Assembly (NCBI GenBank): GCA_009787625.1
Contig: WQSX01000027.1
Span: 1 to 36,878, forward strand
Direction: 5' to 3'
DNA length: 36,878 nucleotides
Source: Oscillospiraceae bacterium
Lineage (GTDB): Bacteria > Bacillota > Clostridia > Oscillospirales > Oscillospiraceae
Both the position numbers and the translations under genes were made by a program. Shown in pieces: positions 24,220-33,600 of the stretch; the first letter of the stretch is position 1; the number at the start of each line of letters is the position of its first letter. Under the pieces are notes generated by a model. That model saw only the letters and a program-made list of their open reading frames with translations, ran no database searches and was not told the origin of the DNA.

Positions 24220-24717
24220 ATGAGTACATTAACAAAAACCCTCAAAAGCAGAAAAGGCTTCACCCTGATGGAAGTCATCGTAGTCCTGATTATCCTCGCA
24301 GTCCTGGCGGCGGCACTGATTCCGACGTTTTTAGGCTTTATAAATCAAGCGGCATCCGCCACAGCAATCGCCGATGCTCGACTCGGACTCACGGCGGCAC
24401 AGGCGGTTGTTACAGAGTCTGTTGGTCGAAATGTAGCAGTGCCTACCAATATAACTGATGACCCAACTTTTATACAAATTGTAAATAGTGATATAGGTAC
24501 CGACGCTAACCTAAGATTCGGTAATGTTAGTCGTAATGACTATAACCGCGTTGATACAATCCAGTATACATCAGGGGGTACCAATCCATGGTTTGTGAGG
24601 ATTGATCATATCAATGGGACACAAACTCAGCAAGGTGGTACCGATAACATCACCCATTGGGGCTTACCGCGCTCCCCAGACCCAACCCCCCCAACAGACC
24701 CGCCAACAGATCCGTAA
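24220..24717 (+). CDS. Type IV major prepilin
   Basis: The 165-residue prepilin has a class III leader of 13 residues ending in KSRKG, then FTLMEVIVVLIILAVLAAAL with Glu at mature position 5. This is the hydrophobic helix that packs in the pilus core. The globular part is about 120 residues with no cysteine, so it lacks the disulfide loop of Gram-negative pilins. The tail is Pro/Thr/Asp-rich (SPDPTPPTDPPTDP). It is processed by the PilD encoded next. The position between pilT and pilD, and the following hairpin, suggest it is the major subunit. Confidence 0.9.
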   Translation: MSTLTKTLKSRKGFTLMEVIVVLIILAVLAAALIPTFLGFINQAASATAIADARLGLTAAQAVVTESVGRNVAVPTNITDDPTFIQIVNSDIGTDANLRFGNVSRNDYNRVDTIQYTSGGTNPWFVRIDHINGTQTQQGGTDNITHWGLPRSPDPTPPTDPPTDP

Positions 24718-24756
24718 ACTCTAAGCACCACACCACAAGCATACAAAAACACGACG

Positions 24757-24791
24757 CAACGCCTGTTTTAAACAACATTAAACAGGCGTTG
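24757..24791 (+). terminator. Hairpin between pilin and pilD (attenuator or mRNA stabiliser)
   Basis: CAACGCCTGTTT (24757-24768) pairs perfectly with AAACAGGCGTTG (24780-24791) around an 11-nt loop. No U-tract follows, so it is more likely a partial terminator or processing/stability element. It would keep pilin mRNA more abundant than the downstream assembly genes. Confidence 0.55.
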
Positions 24792-24856
24792 TGTAAGGTC
24801 TACCAAAGCTTGGCTCACCCCCGCTTACACACTCCTAACTGATTAAAGGAGTCAAA

Positions 24857-25621
24857 ATGGAAACAGCAATTGTCTACATTTTTTTTGCGATTTTCGGCGC
24901 ATGTATCGGTAGCTTCATAAATGTCGTAATATCGAGGCTTCCGCAGAAGGGTTCGTTTTTTAGGAGCAGGCGCTCAACCTGCCCAACCTGTGGTGAAGTC
25001 ATTCGCCTTTACGACCTCGTACCCATTATCAGCTACCTCATACTGCTCGGTAAATGCAGACACTGCAAAGCCCGCATCTGTCCCCGTTATCCACTGGTCG
25101 AAGCGGCGGGTTCGCTTTTTGCTGTCGCCTGCCTGTTTGTATTTAACCTGACACTTACTGCGCTGATGGTATACATCGTGACCGTTATCCTACTGGCTGT
25201 GTCGGTGATAGATTTAAATACAAAACAGATACCAAACCCGCTGATAATTGCCCTTATCCCCCCCGCTATAGCTTCTATATGGCTTTTGCCTGATGTCACG
25301 ATACTATCCCACATAATAGGACTCTTTTCCATAGCGCTGCCCATGCTGCTCATTACGCTCATCGTAAAAGGAGCGTTTGGCGGCGGCGATATCAAGTTAA
25401 TGGCGGTCTGCGGCTTTTTACTCGGTTGGCAGTTCACCTTACTTGCTTTTTTTGTGGCACTCCTGCTGGGTGGAAGTGCAGCAAGCTTCCTATTGCTTAC
25501 CAAACGCAGAAATCGCAAACAACACATGGTGTTCGGGCCTGCGCTCTGTGTGGGAATAACCACCGCCCTATTCTTTGGTAGCCACCTAATAAACTGGTAC
25601 CTGTCACTATTCTGGTTTTAA
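24857..25621 (+). CDS. pilD: Prepilin peptidase PilD
   Basis: The 254-residue membrane protein has all family hallmarks. The N-terminal GACIGSFINVVISRLP is followed by the cytoplasmic Cys pairs Cys42/45 (CPTC) and Cys67/70 (CRHC) of the methyltransferase-type domain. The two catalytic aspartates are Asp119 in VIDLNTKQIPN and Asp178 in GGGDIKLM. About seven to eight hydrophobic segments follow. It cleaves and N-methylates prepilins and the pseudopilins encoded on the opposite strand. AAAGGAG precedes the ATG. Confidence 0.95.
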   Translation: METAIVYIFFAIFGACIGSFINVVISRLPQKGSFFRSRRSTCPTCGEVIRLYDLVPIISYLILLGKCRHCKARICPRYPLVEAAGSLFAVACLFVFNLTLTALMVYIVTVILLAVSVIDLNTKQIPNPLIIALIPPAIASIWLLPDVTILSHIIGLFSIALPMLLITLIVKGAFGGGDIKLMAVCGFLLGWQFTLLAFFVALLLGGSAASFLLLTKRRNRKQHMVFGPALCVGITTALFFGSHLINWYLSLFWF

Positions 25622-25632
25622 GGGGAAAAAAT

Positions 25633-26826
25633 ATGCCAAAATACTCATACACAGCGCTTGATATGACAAACAAAAAAGTAAACGGAGAAGTCGACGCACG
25701 TGACGATGAAGATTTGCGCCGAATCCTCCGTACCGGAGGATTGTCTGTCACCAAGTACTCTGCCATAGAGGATAGGCGCAACCTATATCGCCTGAAAACA
25801 AAAGAAGTCGGCGAATTCTCGCGCCAGATAGCGTCAATGCTATCGAGCGGAATAACAGTCGTCCGCGCCATGGAAATACTAAAAGACCGCGACTTTTCCC
25901 CAAAACTCCTCAGAGTGTATGAAAAACTCCACAAAGATGTCCAAATGGGCTACACACTCGCTGAGGCTATGCAGCTCCAAAGCAGGTCATTCCCCGAATT
26001 GTTTATCAACATGTATGCCTCCGGAGAAGCGAGCGGACAGCTTGAAATGGTCGCAACAAAAATGGCAGAGCACTACGACAAAGACTTTCGCATAAACGCA
26101 AAAGCAAAATCAGCTATGACATACCCCATTGTACTCCTCGTCACAACCGTTGCGGTTATCATGATAATATTTACCGCCATACTCCCGAGTTTTTTTGAAC
26201 TGTTTGAAGACGTGGACCTACCTGTCATCACCGATATCATGATAGGCATCAGCCAATTTATGCAGGACTATTGGTTCATCGTCATTATAGCTCTGCTGAT
26301 ATTTATACTGGTATGGCAGACACTTCTCTTGAACACAAAAGTGAAGTACCAATATGACCGAATCAAACTCAAACTACCCGTGGCGGGCAAGCTTTTCAGG
26401 ACAATATACACAGCAAGATTCGCAAGGACACTCTCGTCACTATATTCAAGCGGAATCCCAATGATTCGCGCCTTGGAAATAACAGGGACAATCCTAAACA
26501 GCAAGTTCCTCGAAGCACAGTTTCCCGAGCTCATAACAGATGTCCGAAACGGTGAGCCACTTTCAGCGGCAATAGCAAAAGTCGAAGGCTTAGACAGGAA
26601 ACTCGCGGCGACCGTCATGATAGGTGAAGAATCCGGCAGACTCGACAGTATGCTCGAATCGACGGCGGAAGGCTTTGATTACGAAGCAGAAATCGCAATC
26701 GAAAAACTCGTGCAACTACTACAACCTGTGATGATAGTGATACTCGCACTCATCATTTTACCCGTAATATTATCCGTCATGCTCGCTATGATGGAAATTT
26801 ATAACAACCCACACGCATGGGGCTGA
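25633..26826 (+). CDS. pilC: Type IV pilus inner-membrane platform protein PilC
   Basis: The 397-residue GspF/PilC protein has two T2SS F domains. The first is around residues 57-180 (EFSRQIASMLSSGITVVRAMEIL) and the second around 258-380 (ARFARTLSSLYSSGIPMIRALEI). Each contains the SGEASGQL or GEESGRLD signature, and membrane helices lie near 165-190, 205-230 and at the C-terminus. It is the membrane platform rotated by PilB and PilT. AGGGGA precedes the ATG and the gene is 11 bp from pilD. Confidence 0.94.
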   Translation: MPKYSYTALDMTNKKVNGEVDARDDEDLRRILRTGGLSVTKYSAIEDRRNLYRLKTKEVGEFSRQIASMLSSGITVVRAMEILKDRDFSPKLLRVYEKLHKDVQMGYTLAEAMQLQSRSFPELFINMYASGEASGQLEMVATKMAEHYDKDFRINAKAKSAMTYPIVLLVTTVAVIMIIFTAILPSFFELFEDVDLPVITDIMIGISQFMQDYWFIVIIALLIFILVWQTLLLNTKVKYQYDRIKLKLPVAGKLFRTIYTARFARTLSSLYSSGIPMIRALEITGTILNSKFLEAQFPELITDVRNGEPLSAAIAKVEGLDRKLAATVMIGEESGRLDSMLESTAEGFDYEAEIAIEKLVQLLQPVMIVILALIILPVILSVMLAMMEIYNNPHAWG

Positions 26827-26854
26827 TATTTAAACAGAAAGAGCGGCAAATCAA

Positions 26855-28315
26855 ATGAAAGCATCAATTTACATATCAAGCGGTGATATAAAACTGCTCA
26901 CATATTCAAGATCAGGCTCAGGCATTAGGGTAAAGGGATACTACACCCACCCTTTGCCTGATGAATCTGTCTTGGGTGGTGTAATCCTTGATGCAGGCTC
27001 TGTGACGGAAGGCATAAAAAGTTTAAAACGCAATCACCCCTCCGCTTTCAAAGACATCTCACTGGTACTGGACGGCAGCTATGTATACACAAAACAAATA
27101 AACGTACCCGGCAAACTTTCAGCAAAAATGTACCGAAGAATCATAAAAGACGAATTTTCCGACGTAGCATCGGATGCCGATAACCTCATCTGCGACTACA
27201 TTATACAAAAATCCGACGACAACCAATCAAAAAACATTTTAGCCTTTGGCATTGAGATGGCAAACGTGCGGTCGTACACGGAAATCTTCTACTCCGCAGG
27301 TGTGGAGCTTCGCACCATACACTTTGGAATACGCGCCCTGCTCCGCTATGTAACACACCGAAAAGAACTTAAAAACGCATCATTTGTATTAAATGCGGTT
27401 GACGAAGAGCAAATGCTCTCCATAATTTTCCAAAATACCGTCAGTATGCTTCAGCAACGGACAAGACTCTTCCCCGACGCCACAGGTTCATCGGCACAGA
27501 GCATGATGGACGGGCTATCGGGAATCATTGCGTTCAATAGGTCGCAGAACTTTGGCGAAATCACCCACAGCTATTATCTGGGACGAAGCGGCTCTGAAAT
27601 AAGCGCCGTATCAAGAATGGGTGACCACCCCGAAATACGTTTTAGCACCATGAACATTTACAGTAGCACGCCGGGAGCAGAGGCACTGCCGCCCGACGCA
27701 TTTTTTGTATTCCTAAACGCACTGCTGCCCGACTCGGAACGCGATCTGTTCTACAACATAAAAATGCAGGAAAAAGCAAAAAGACAGGAGCGCCCAAAAA
27801 ACTTCTACATACCCATAGCGGCGTTTATCCTACTGCTGCTCGGCGCGGCGGTAGCGGCACTGCTATTTTTGACAAACCAAATTGAGGAAGAAATCACCGA
27901 GCTCCAAAACTTCCTTAACGCACCGGCAACCATCGAGGCGAGAGACGAAGTTGGAATGCTGAGAGTCGAAACCGCACGGCTAAACTCACAGCGCATATCA
28001 ACAGAAGCTCATATAAACCACACGGCGGCCTTGCCGCAAGTCTCAAGAGAGATTATAACCGTCCTCGAACACGTCGGCAGACCCAATGTCAGGATTCTGG
28101 GACTAAGCTTTAATTCGGCAAACGGCATTATGAGTGTGTCCGCCTCAGGTCCATCCATGCACGATGCCTCAAACTATGTCGAGCGGCTGCGGCGCGAAAG
28201 CATAATTGCCGAAGTATATCACACCGGCTACAGAATTGCGGCAGACGGTGAGTTCGTTTTCACTATTGATGTTATAAAAAATAATTGGAGAGGTGGGGTC
28301 GCTGTCAATGATTAA
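26855..28315 (+). CDS. Fused PilM-PilN-like pilus alignment protein
   Basis: The 486-residue protein joins two proteins that are separate in Gram-negative bacteria. Residues 1 to about 300 look like the actin-like PilM/GspL cytoplasmic domain (ISSGDIKLLTYSRSGSG, SLVLDGSYVYTKQINVPGKL, and the GIEMANVRSYTEIFYSAGVEL segment). The stretch of about 317-340 is a membrane helix (PIAAFILLLLGAAVAALLFL). The remainder is a coiled-coil and PilN-like ferredoxin-fold domain (VRILGLSFNSANGIMSVSASG). It would link PilB/PilC in the cytoplasm to PilO outside. It overlaps the pilO start by 8 bp. Confidence 0.82.
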   Translation: MKASIYISSGDIKLLTYSRSGSGIRVKGYYTHPLPDESVLGGVILDAGSVTEGIKSLKRNHPSAFKDISLVLDGSYVYTKQINVPGKLSAKMYRRIIKDEFSDVASDADNLICDYIIQKSDDNQSKNILAFGIEMANVRSYTEIFYSAGVELRTIHFGIRALLRYVTHRKELKNASFVLNAVDEEQMLSIIFQNTVSMLQQRTRLFPDATGSSAQSMMDGLSGIIAFNRSQNFGEITHSYYLGRSGSEISAVSRMGDHPEIRFSTMNIYSSTPGAEALPPDAFFVFLNALLPDSERDLFYNIKMQEKAKRQERPKNFYIPIAAFILLLLGAAVAALLFLTNQIEEEITELQNFLNAPATIEARDEVGMLRVETARLNSQRISTEAHINHTAALPQVSREIITVLEHVGRPNVRILGLSFNSANGIMSVSASGPSMHDASNYVERLRRESIIAEVYHTGYRIAADGEFVFTIDVIKNNWRGGVAVND

Positions 28316-28871
28316 AAAGTTGAGCAAAAGAGAAAAAATACTGCTGTTCTCAGCAATATTGCTATTAGTTTCATATGTCACCATACAGTTCGTCATTTTT
28401 CCGATGTTTGAGCGCTACACACAGGCACAAGTCACTTTACAGCTCCTTAGCGACGAACGCGCTATCGCTGAGGCAGAGATAACAAATCTACCGATTTACA
28501 GAAGCGAAAACGCTTTTGCGCTCGAACGCCTTGACGAAATAACCTCAGCCTTTCCCGTTCTGGTGCCCAACGAGGACATAGACATGCTCATGACAAGCCT
28601 GGTTTTAAGGCATAACCACAGCCCCACACTCCTGAACATAACAAGACAGCAACCACCACAAGGGGCAGAAGAAGGCGAGCCGCATCTATTCACCTTTGTG
28701 ACTGTAAACATGAATCTGATAGGCAGTCTGGATTCGCTGTACAGCCTGGTACATGAAGTCGAGGGCCTCAACTTCATGCGAATCACAAACCTAAGCCACT
28801 CAGCTATGGCAGGAGCCCCCCAATACAGCACAAATTCGATTACGTTTGAACTTAAATACATTATTGCGTAA
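28308..28871 (+). CDS. pilO: PilO-like pilus assembly protein
   Basis: The 187-residue bitopic protein has a short cytoplasmic N-terminus (MIKKLSKREK), one membrane helix (ILLFSAILLLVSYVTIQFVIF), a coiled coil, and a small alpha/beta domain (about residues 85-187). This is the PilO/GspM layout. ATG 28308 is chosen because GAGAGGTGGGG lies upstream. The identity rests mainly on topology and position after the PilMN fusion. The stop is only 11 bp from the stop of the convergent pseudopilin gene, with no room for a terminator. Confidence 0.78.
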   Translation: MIKKLSKREKILLFSAILLLVSYVTIQFVIFPMFERYTQAQVTLQLLSDERAIAEAEITNLPIYRSENAFALERLDEITSAFPVLVPNEDIDMLMTSLVLRHNHSPTLLNITRQQPPQGAEEGEPHLFTFVTVNMNLIGSLDSLYSLVHEVEGLNFMRITNLSHSAMAGAPQYSTNSITFELKYIIA

Positions 28872-28882
28872 GTAGTTTGTTA

Positions 28883-29386
28883 TTACCCAAGCATCAAGGG
28901 CAATACGGTATACGTGCGGTATATCTCAGCTGTGGCACCGCCCGGTCCACCGGACGGAAAAATTGTAACCTCAACTTGAAAAGCCGGAGACTGATTGACA
29001 TTAACTTCAAAAACCTCAAATGAAATCTGCTTGCCGCCGTAAAATTCTCCGGGGAAAACCAAATTCCCATTACGGAGCAAATGTCCATCATCATTGACGG
29101 AAAAAGTGATCTCTTCCAGAGCAGAAGTAAACACCAAACTACCATCACCGGAATTATCAAAGTCAATAGAATCTTCTGAAACCGCACCGGATAACTGACT
29201 GATAATTGTATTACCCACACTGTCGAGTATAGTATTATACTCGGCTAAACTGTTTGCCCTGGAATATGCCAGCATCATAGGAGAAATTACCATAATGACA
29301 GTGCTTGCCAAAATGGCAAACATCAGCCCCGCAACAAGAATCTCCATAAGCGACAATCCCTTGTCGGACTTCAAAGCACTAATCAC
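28883..29386 (-). CDS. Pseudopilin (minor pilin) with class III leader
   Basis: The 167-residue protein has a 10-residue leader ending in SDKG, then LSLMEILVAGLMFAILASTVIM with Glu at mature position 5, as in PilW/PulJ-like minor pilins. The globular part carries no clear family motif. The start is GTG 29386, preceded by a perfect AGGAGG 6 nt upstream. It is the last gene of the minus-strand minor-pilin unit and would be matured by PilD. Minor pilins usually prime pilus assembly and sit at the tip. Confidence 0.85.
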   Translation of the reverse strand: MISALKSDKGLSLMEILVAGLMFAILASTVIMVISPMMLAYSRANSLAEYNTILDSVGNTIISQLSGAVSEDSIDFDNSGDGSLVFTSALEEITFSVNDDGHLLRNGNLVFPGEFYGGKQISFEVFEVNVNQSPAFQVEVTIFPSGGPGGATAEIYRTYTVLPLMLG

Positions 29387-29428
29387 TTCACACCTCCTTA
29401 AAGTACAAATAAAAGGACAACCAAACCA

Positions 29429-29842
29429 CTAATCGGCAGGACGAAAAACTAAAAACCCATCAGCATCCGAATACTCAACATCATGACTTGAAACTCTGGA
29501 GACAGGAACACCGGTGGCATAACAATTAAAAGAAAAATAAATAACCCCATCAGATGGCAAATCATCAGAAACCATCAAATCATTGACCATATCCTGCGCC
29601 ACTGTTGCCCTATTAATCGCATCACCTGTTATCACTAAGGAAAACCTGATGATGGTCACGGCAGTCGTCAAAAGTATCCCAAAAATCAAAATGCTGACAA
29701 CAACCTCCATCATGGACACACCCTTTTCCGACCTGAGAGGAGCTGCAAGCCCACACAAAAAACGACGCACCTGCAAACAGCATGTCTGCAAACAATCAGA
29801 CCCACTAAAGATTCCCGAAGATGATATTAACCGCTTAAACAT
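29429..29842 (-). CDS. Pseudopilin (PilV-like) with long leader
   Basis: The mature part starts after LRSEKG: VSMMEVVVSILIFGILLTTAVTI with Glu at position 5, about 96 residues long. From ATG 29842 the leader is 41 residues with four cysteines, unusually long for a type IV prepilin. The real start might be an internal GTG (residue 25), but no better ribosome binding site is seen there; GAGGGAG lies about 10 nt before 29842. The gene follows the PilX-like gene with a 43-bp gap. Confidence 0.75.
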   Translation of the reverse strand: MFKRLISSSGIFSGSDCLQTCCLQVRRFLCGLAAPLRSEKGVSMMEVVVSILIFGILLTTAVTIIRFSLVITGDAINRATVAQDMVNDLMVSDDLPSDGVIYFSFNCYATGVPVSRVSSHDVEYSDADGFLVFRPAD

Positions 29843-29885
29843 TATCTTATATGCTCCCTCTATATATTTTCTCCGCTTTATCAAA

Positions 29886-30596
29886 TCAACCACCAAACTC
29901 AGCGGCAATAACCTCAAAACTCAACAGCTCCCACGAGCCATACTCGCTCTCATGAAAATCCATCTCATAGCCAAGCGTCGGGTCGGTCATAGGGTCGGCA
30001 CTCAGTGCATCGGCATGGTCGGCATAGTCTGACAGCACTCCGCCCCGATACTCAAAAATCGCCTGTGTCGTGATAAGCCTGTCCGTGCTCAAACCAATAA
30101 CCGTCTCTATCTCGACAGTCACAACCATTCTCGCGCTGATTCGCGCAGTCCTTGGAACACGCGCAATACCCAGCTCAGGAATATCGCCAACAGGATCTGT
30201 AATCCTCACATCAATAAACGGAAACTCCAGCGTAACAGCCACATCACCCATATCCACACCGGGTATATCGACACCAAGCTCAATCTCACCCAAAGGCGCA
30301 TTCTCTTCATGTGCATCAAAAACAGCCCAAACAAGCTGATAAGCCAGAGACTCTTCAAAACCCGCATCGGCAGGGGTCACATTCAAGCTATGCTTGATGT
30401 TTCTGTTAATCGAATCGCTGAGCAGCATGGCGGCATTAAACCTCTCCTGCCTGATGTTTATACCGATATTTCCCGTTGCGGCAGCCATGACAGAAGTGCC
30501 CACGAGAAGAATCATCATCAGCACACCAAGCACAAAAAGAAGCGAAGCACCCGAGCGGCTCCTCAGCACCGAAACTATTTTGAAACCAACACGCAC
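29886..30596 (-). CDS. PilX-like minor pilus protein lacking Glu5
   Basis: The 236-residue protein has a basic N-terminus ending SRSG, then ASLLFVLGVLMMILLVGTSVMAAATGN. This resembles a prepilin helix but with Phe, not Glu, at mature position 5, as in PilX/GspK-type proteins. The rest is rich in beta-strand-like stretches and in Asp/Glu. The GTG at 30596 is chosen because the apparent ATG at 30611 lies in ATGGAGGTGAT, where GGAGGT is the ribosome binding site 7 nt before the GTG. It follows the giant adhesin by 45 bp and precedes two pseudopilins, so a tip-complex role (GspK-like capping) is inferred. Confidence 0.75.
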   Translation of the reverse strand: MRVGFKIVSVLRSRSGASLLFVLGVLMMILLVGTSVMAAATGNIGINIRQERFNAAMLLSDSINRNIKHSLNVTPADAGFEESLAYQLVWAVFDAHEENAPLGEIELGVDIPGVDMGDVAVTLEFPFIDVRITDPVGDIPELGIARVPRTARISARMVVTVEIETVIGLSTDRLITTQAIFEYRGGVLSDYADHADALSADPMTDPTLGYEMDFHESEYGSWELLSFEVIAAEFGG

Positions 30597-30641
30597 AACT
30601 ATCACCTCCATCGCCTGCGTCCATCATGGGCATTTATATTT

Positions 30642-33600
30642 TTAAGGCACTCCGTTACCATTGCCGGGCGGAGTCCCGTCGCCATTATTAGCGGATACCC
30701 CATTGCCATTGCCGTTGCCATTCGGCGGCACTCCGTTGTCGTCGTCCGGTATCGCTCCGCCCCCGTTATCCGGAGGTGTTGTTCCATCGTCATCGTCACC
30801 ATTTAAATCAAAACCATTTACATAATCAGAAATTCCTGCCGCTCCGCCGGCTATATTATCTACAGTCACGGTTATTCGTACACGCGGAGAGTCGAGAACA
30901 AACACATTACCACCCGCTCTTGTTGCTGTCAACATGATTTGGTAATAGAATATGTGGACGCCTCCCCCATCTGTCAGCGGTGTAAATACAACAAAATTGC
31001 CTCCGACCAAAACTGCGCTGAAGTAATCTGTCACGAGTTCATAGAACCCGTCGATATTTGTCGTCGTGACAGAAATGCCGTTTTCATCGCTCAAAACCAC
31101 TATCGGCGTGACCTCGTAGCCGCCATCATACAGTGTTTCCGAAGATGCATATCGCGTTATGTCCAGTATATGCGGCGGTACCGTAAAGGCATCAGGCAGT
31201 ATCCTCACCCTTATGCCCACGACAGGGTTTTCAAATGACAACAAGATAGGCAACAAGTTGTCACCTTGTCCGTATAAAAAGAGGTAATTAGATGTTGTGT
31301 GAACAAACGAAACACCGTACCCTATGCCAGTGTATATGAGGTTATAGCTAAAGTCAATACCCCTCACAATACTGTCGAGATTGACATTCGGTATAATCAG
31401 GCGATAAGCGCCGCCTTCACTATGCACAGTAAAGTGAACACCCTCTACCAACGGCTCAAAAATACCACCATTCACGCTTCGCATCACCGACGTCCTGTCA
31501 ATCTCAAACCCGCGCGGCATCAGTTCATTTATCTGACCGGAGGTATATACAGTTTCTGCCGCACCCAACACATTTTCAACTCTCAAATTCACCGCAAACG
31601 GAGCACCTGCGCCAACTGTCGCTCCGGTTGAGGGAGAGACAGGCGGGGTGGTAATAGTCTTTGATAACCTGATAGGAGCTATGTCTACTCGAATAGGCGG
31701 TGAAGCATTTCTGAGCACAACACCTGCATGTCCGAAGCGACCAAAGTCCTCGCGGTACTCCACCACGACCTGATTTCTGAAAAAGTACCATAACGTGGAC
31801 GTATTTATATCAGCGAATAAAGTTTCTCGGACGTTGATTCTAAAAGATATTCTGAGTATCTCTTCCGGGTCAGGCAGTTCACCCGCTCCCAGCACAGCGC
31901 CCGGTTCCAATCTAAAGCTCGCAGGCAGAGTAACCCTGAGTTCTCCGTCTATATCCAAGTCTGCGGTCACGCCCAGCGGAGTGGGGTCTGTTCCCATTGT
32001 GACCGCCACACTGCCCGGTACGATATATATATACTCTCCAAATGGTGCTATTTGATTTACTATCTCTACATTGGTTGCGGCGATTTCGCCCCAGTTACGC
32101 ACATATGTCACCACTTCGAGTTGACTGCCCGGTTGCACAAAGCTGATATCATTGCCGCTCAAGTCCCTGATGTAACTATCCACCGACAAGAAAGCCGGAG
32201 CGTTGAACGACACACCGCTGAGGAAGTTGCCCACTTGTGGAGCTGCTGTTTGCGATTGGAACGCAAACTCTGTGCGATTTTGCCCCTCAGGCACCTGATA
32301 TGCACCGTAGAAACGCTTCCACCCAAACTCCACCGTCCAATAACCTATGACATTTGTTCTCGCATACGCCAGCCATTCTGCCGCTCCGCTGTTGAAAACA
32401 TCTCTTGTTATTCCGTGAAGTGGTATGTTAGTGTCGCTGATAGCCCCTATGGAAAGCTCTCGCGTTGACCAAAACGTTATACCAACTCCGTTTCTCACCT
32501 GTGGTGGCGGCGGTGGCAGAGACGCCATAGGATTAGTGGGATTAGGGGCATCAACATCGCTCAAAGTATTCCCAATCCACACATCATACAGGAAAATAGG
32601 TGTAGAACCCTCTCCGGTATGATTGTGCGGGATGTTTTGAACCACTATTTGATTATTGAAAAGCTGCAGATAACCTATACCCCTGTGTAAGCTCAAATCA
32701 AACGGGGCTCCTTCGCCACCCACTGCTGCTTGGTTTGATGGTCCGTATGCGACAGTATTCCACGCACGAGGATTCCATCCTGTCGAATTTATGCGTGTAC
32801 CTCGGGCGGCAAGACCAATTTGATAGAAAATAGTACCGGGTATACTCGGACTATTTCGGTTTTGGCGCGGAGATATAGCCGGGCGAACCAGTATCATTAC
32901 ATTGTCACGCTCATAAAGCTGCTCGCAATTCACTACAATAGGAGGCATTTCCGGTGTCAATCCGCTGAGGAAGAAATCAAGTCTATCATCCGCTATGTCA
33001 GCACCGGCAGACGGCCTTGAGGTATGGAAAAAGGAGTAGTAGAACTGCTGACCCGGTGTCGTCTCGGCTTCCTGATACAGAGTACCTTGGATACTGGCAT
33101 TCAACTCCGCGTATCTGAATGACGATGTGATAACATTAGGAGGTTGATCCCAATATCCAATATGGTTGCTAAATGCCATTTGACCTACGAAACCAACATT
33201 TTGGTTTACAGGGGCCAATAGCTCTATCAAACGCCACCTGGGTGACGGGTTTCCTTGATTTCCGCCATAGTCTCCGTCATCGAAATAACTGCAGTACACC
33301 GGACGAGTATTCCAACCTGTCACAAAGTCCATATCAATGTACATCGCTATGTTATTAGGCTGAAATAGGTGATTAATACGAAAATCAGGAGCCAACTCGC
33401 TAAAATCACCATTGTCAAATCTCGGCGCGCGCGCTCTGCCGCTGGGTGAATACGCCGTCACCCAGTCGTCCCTGTCAACTTGACCGGGTACATAGAGGAC
33501 TGACTCCGGCCACCTTGTTGGTGCTCGCATATTCGTGATTATGGGGTATACATAACCCGTCGTCGGCTGGCTCCATACCTCATAGCTAAACTCACCATAT

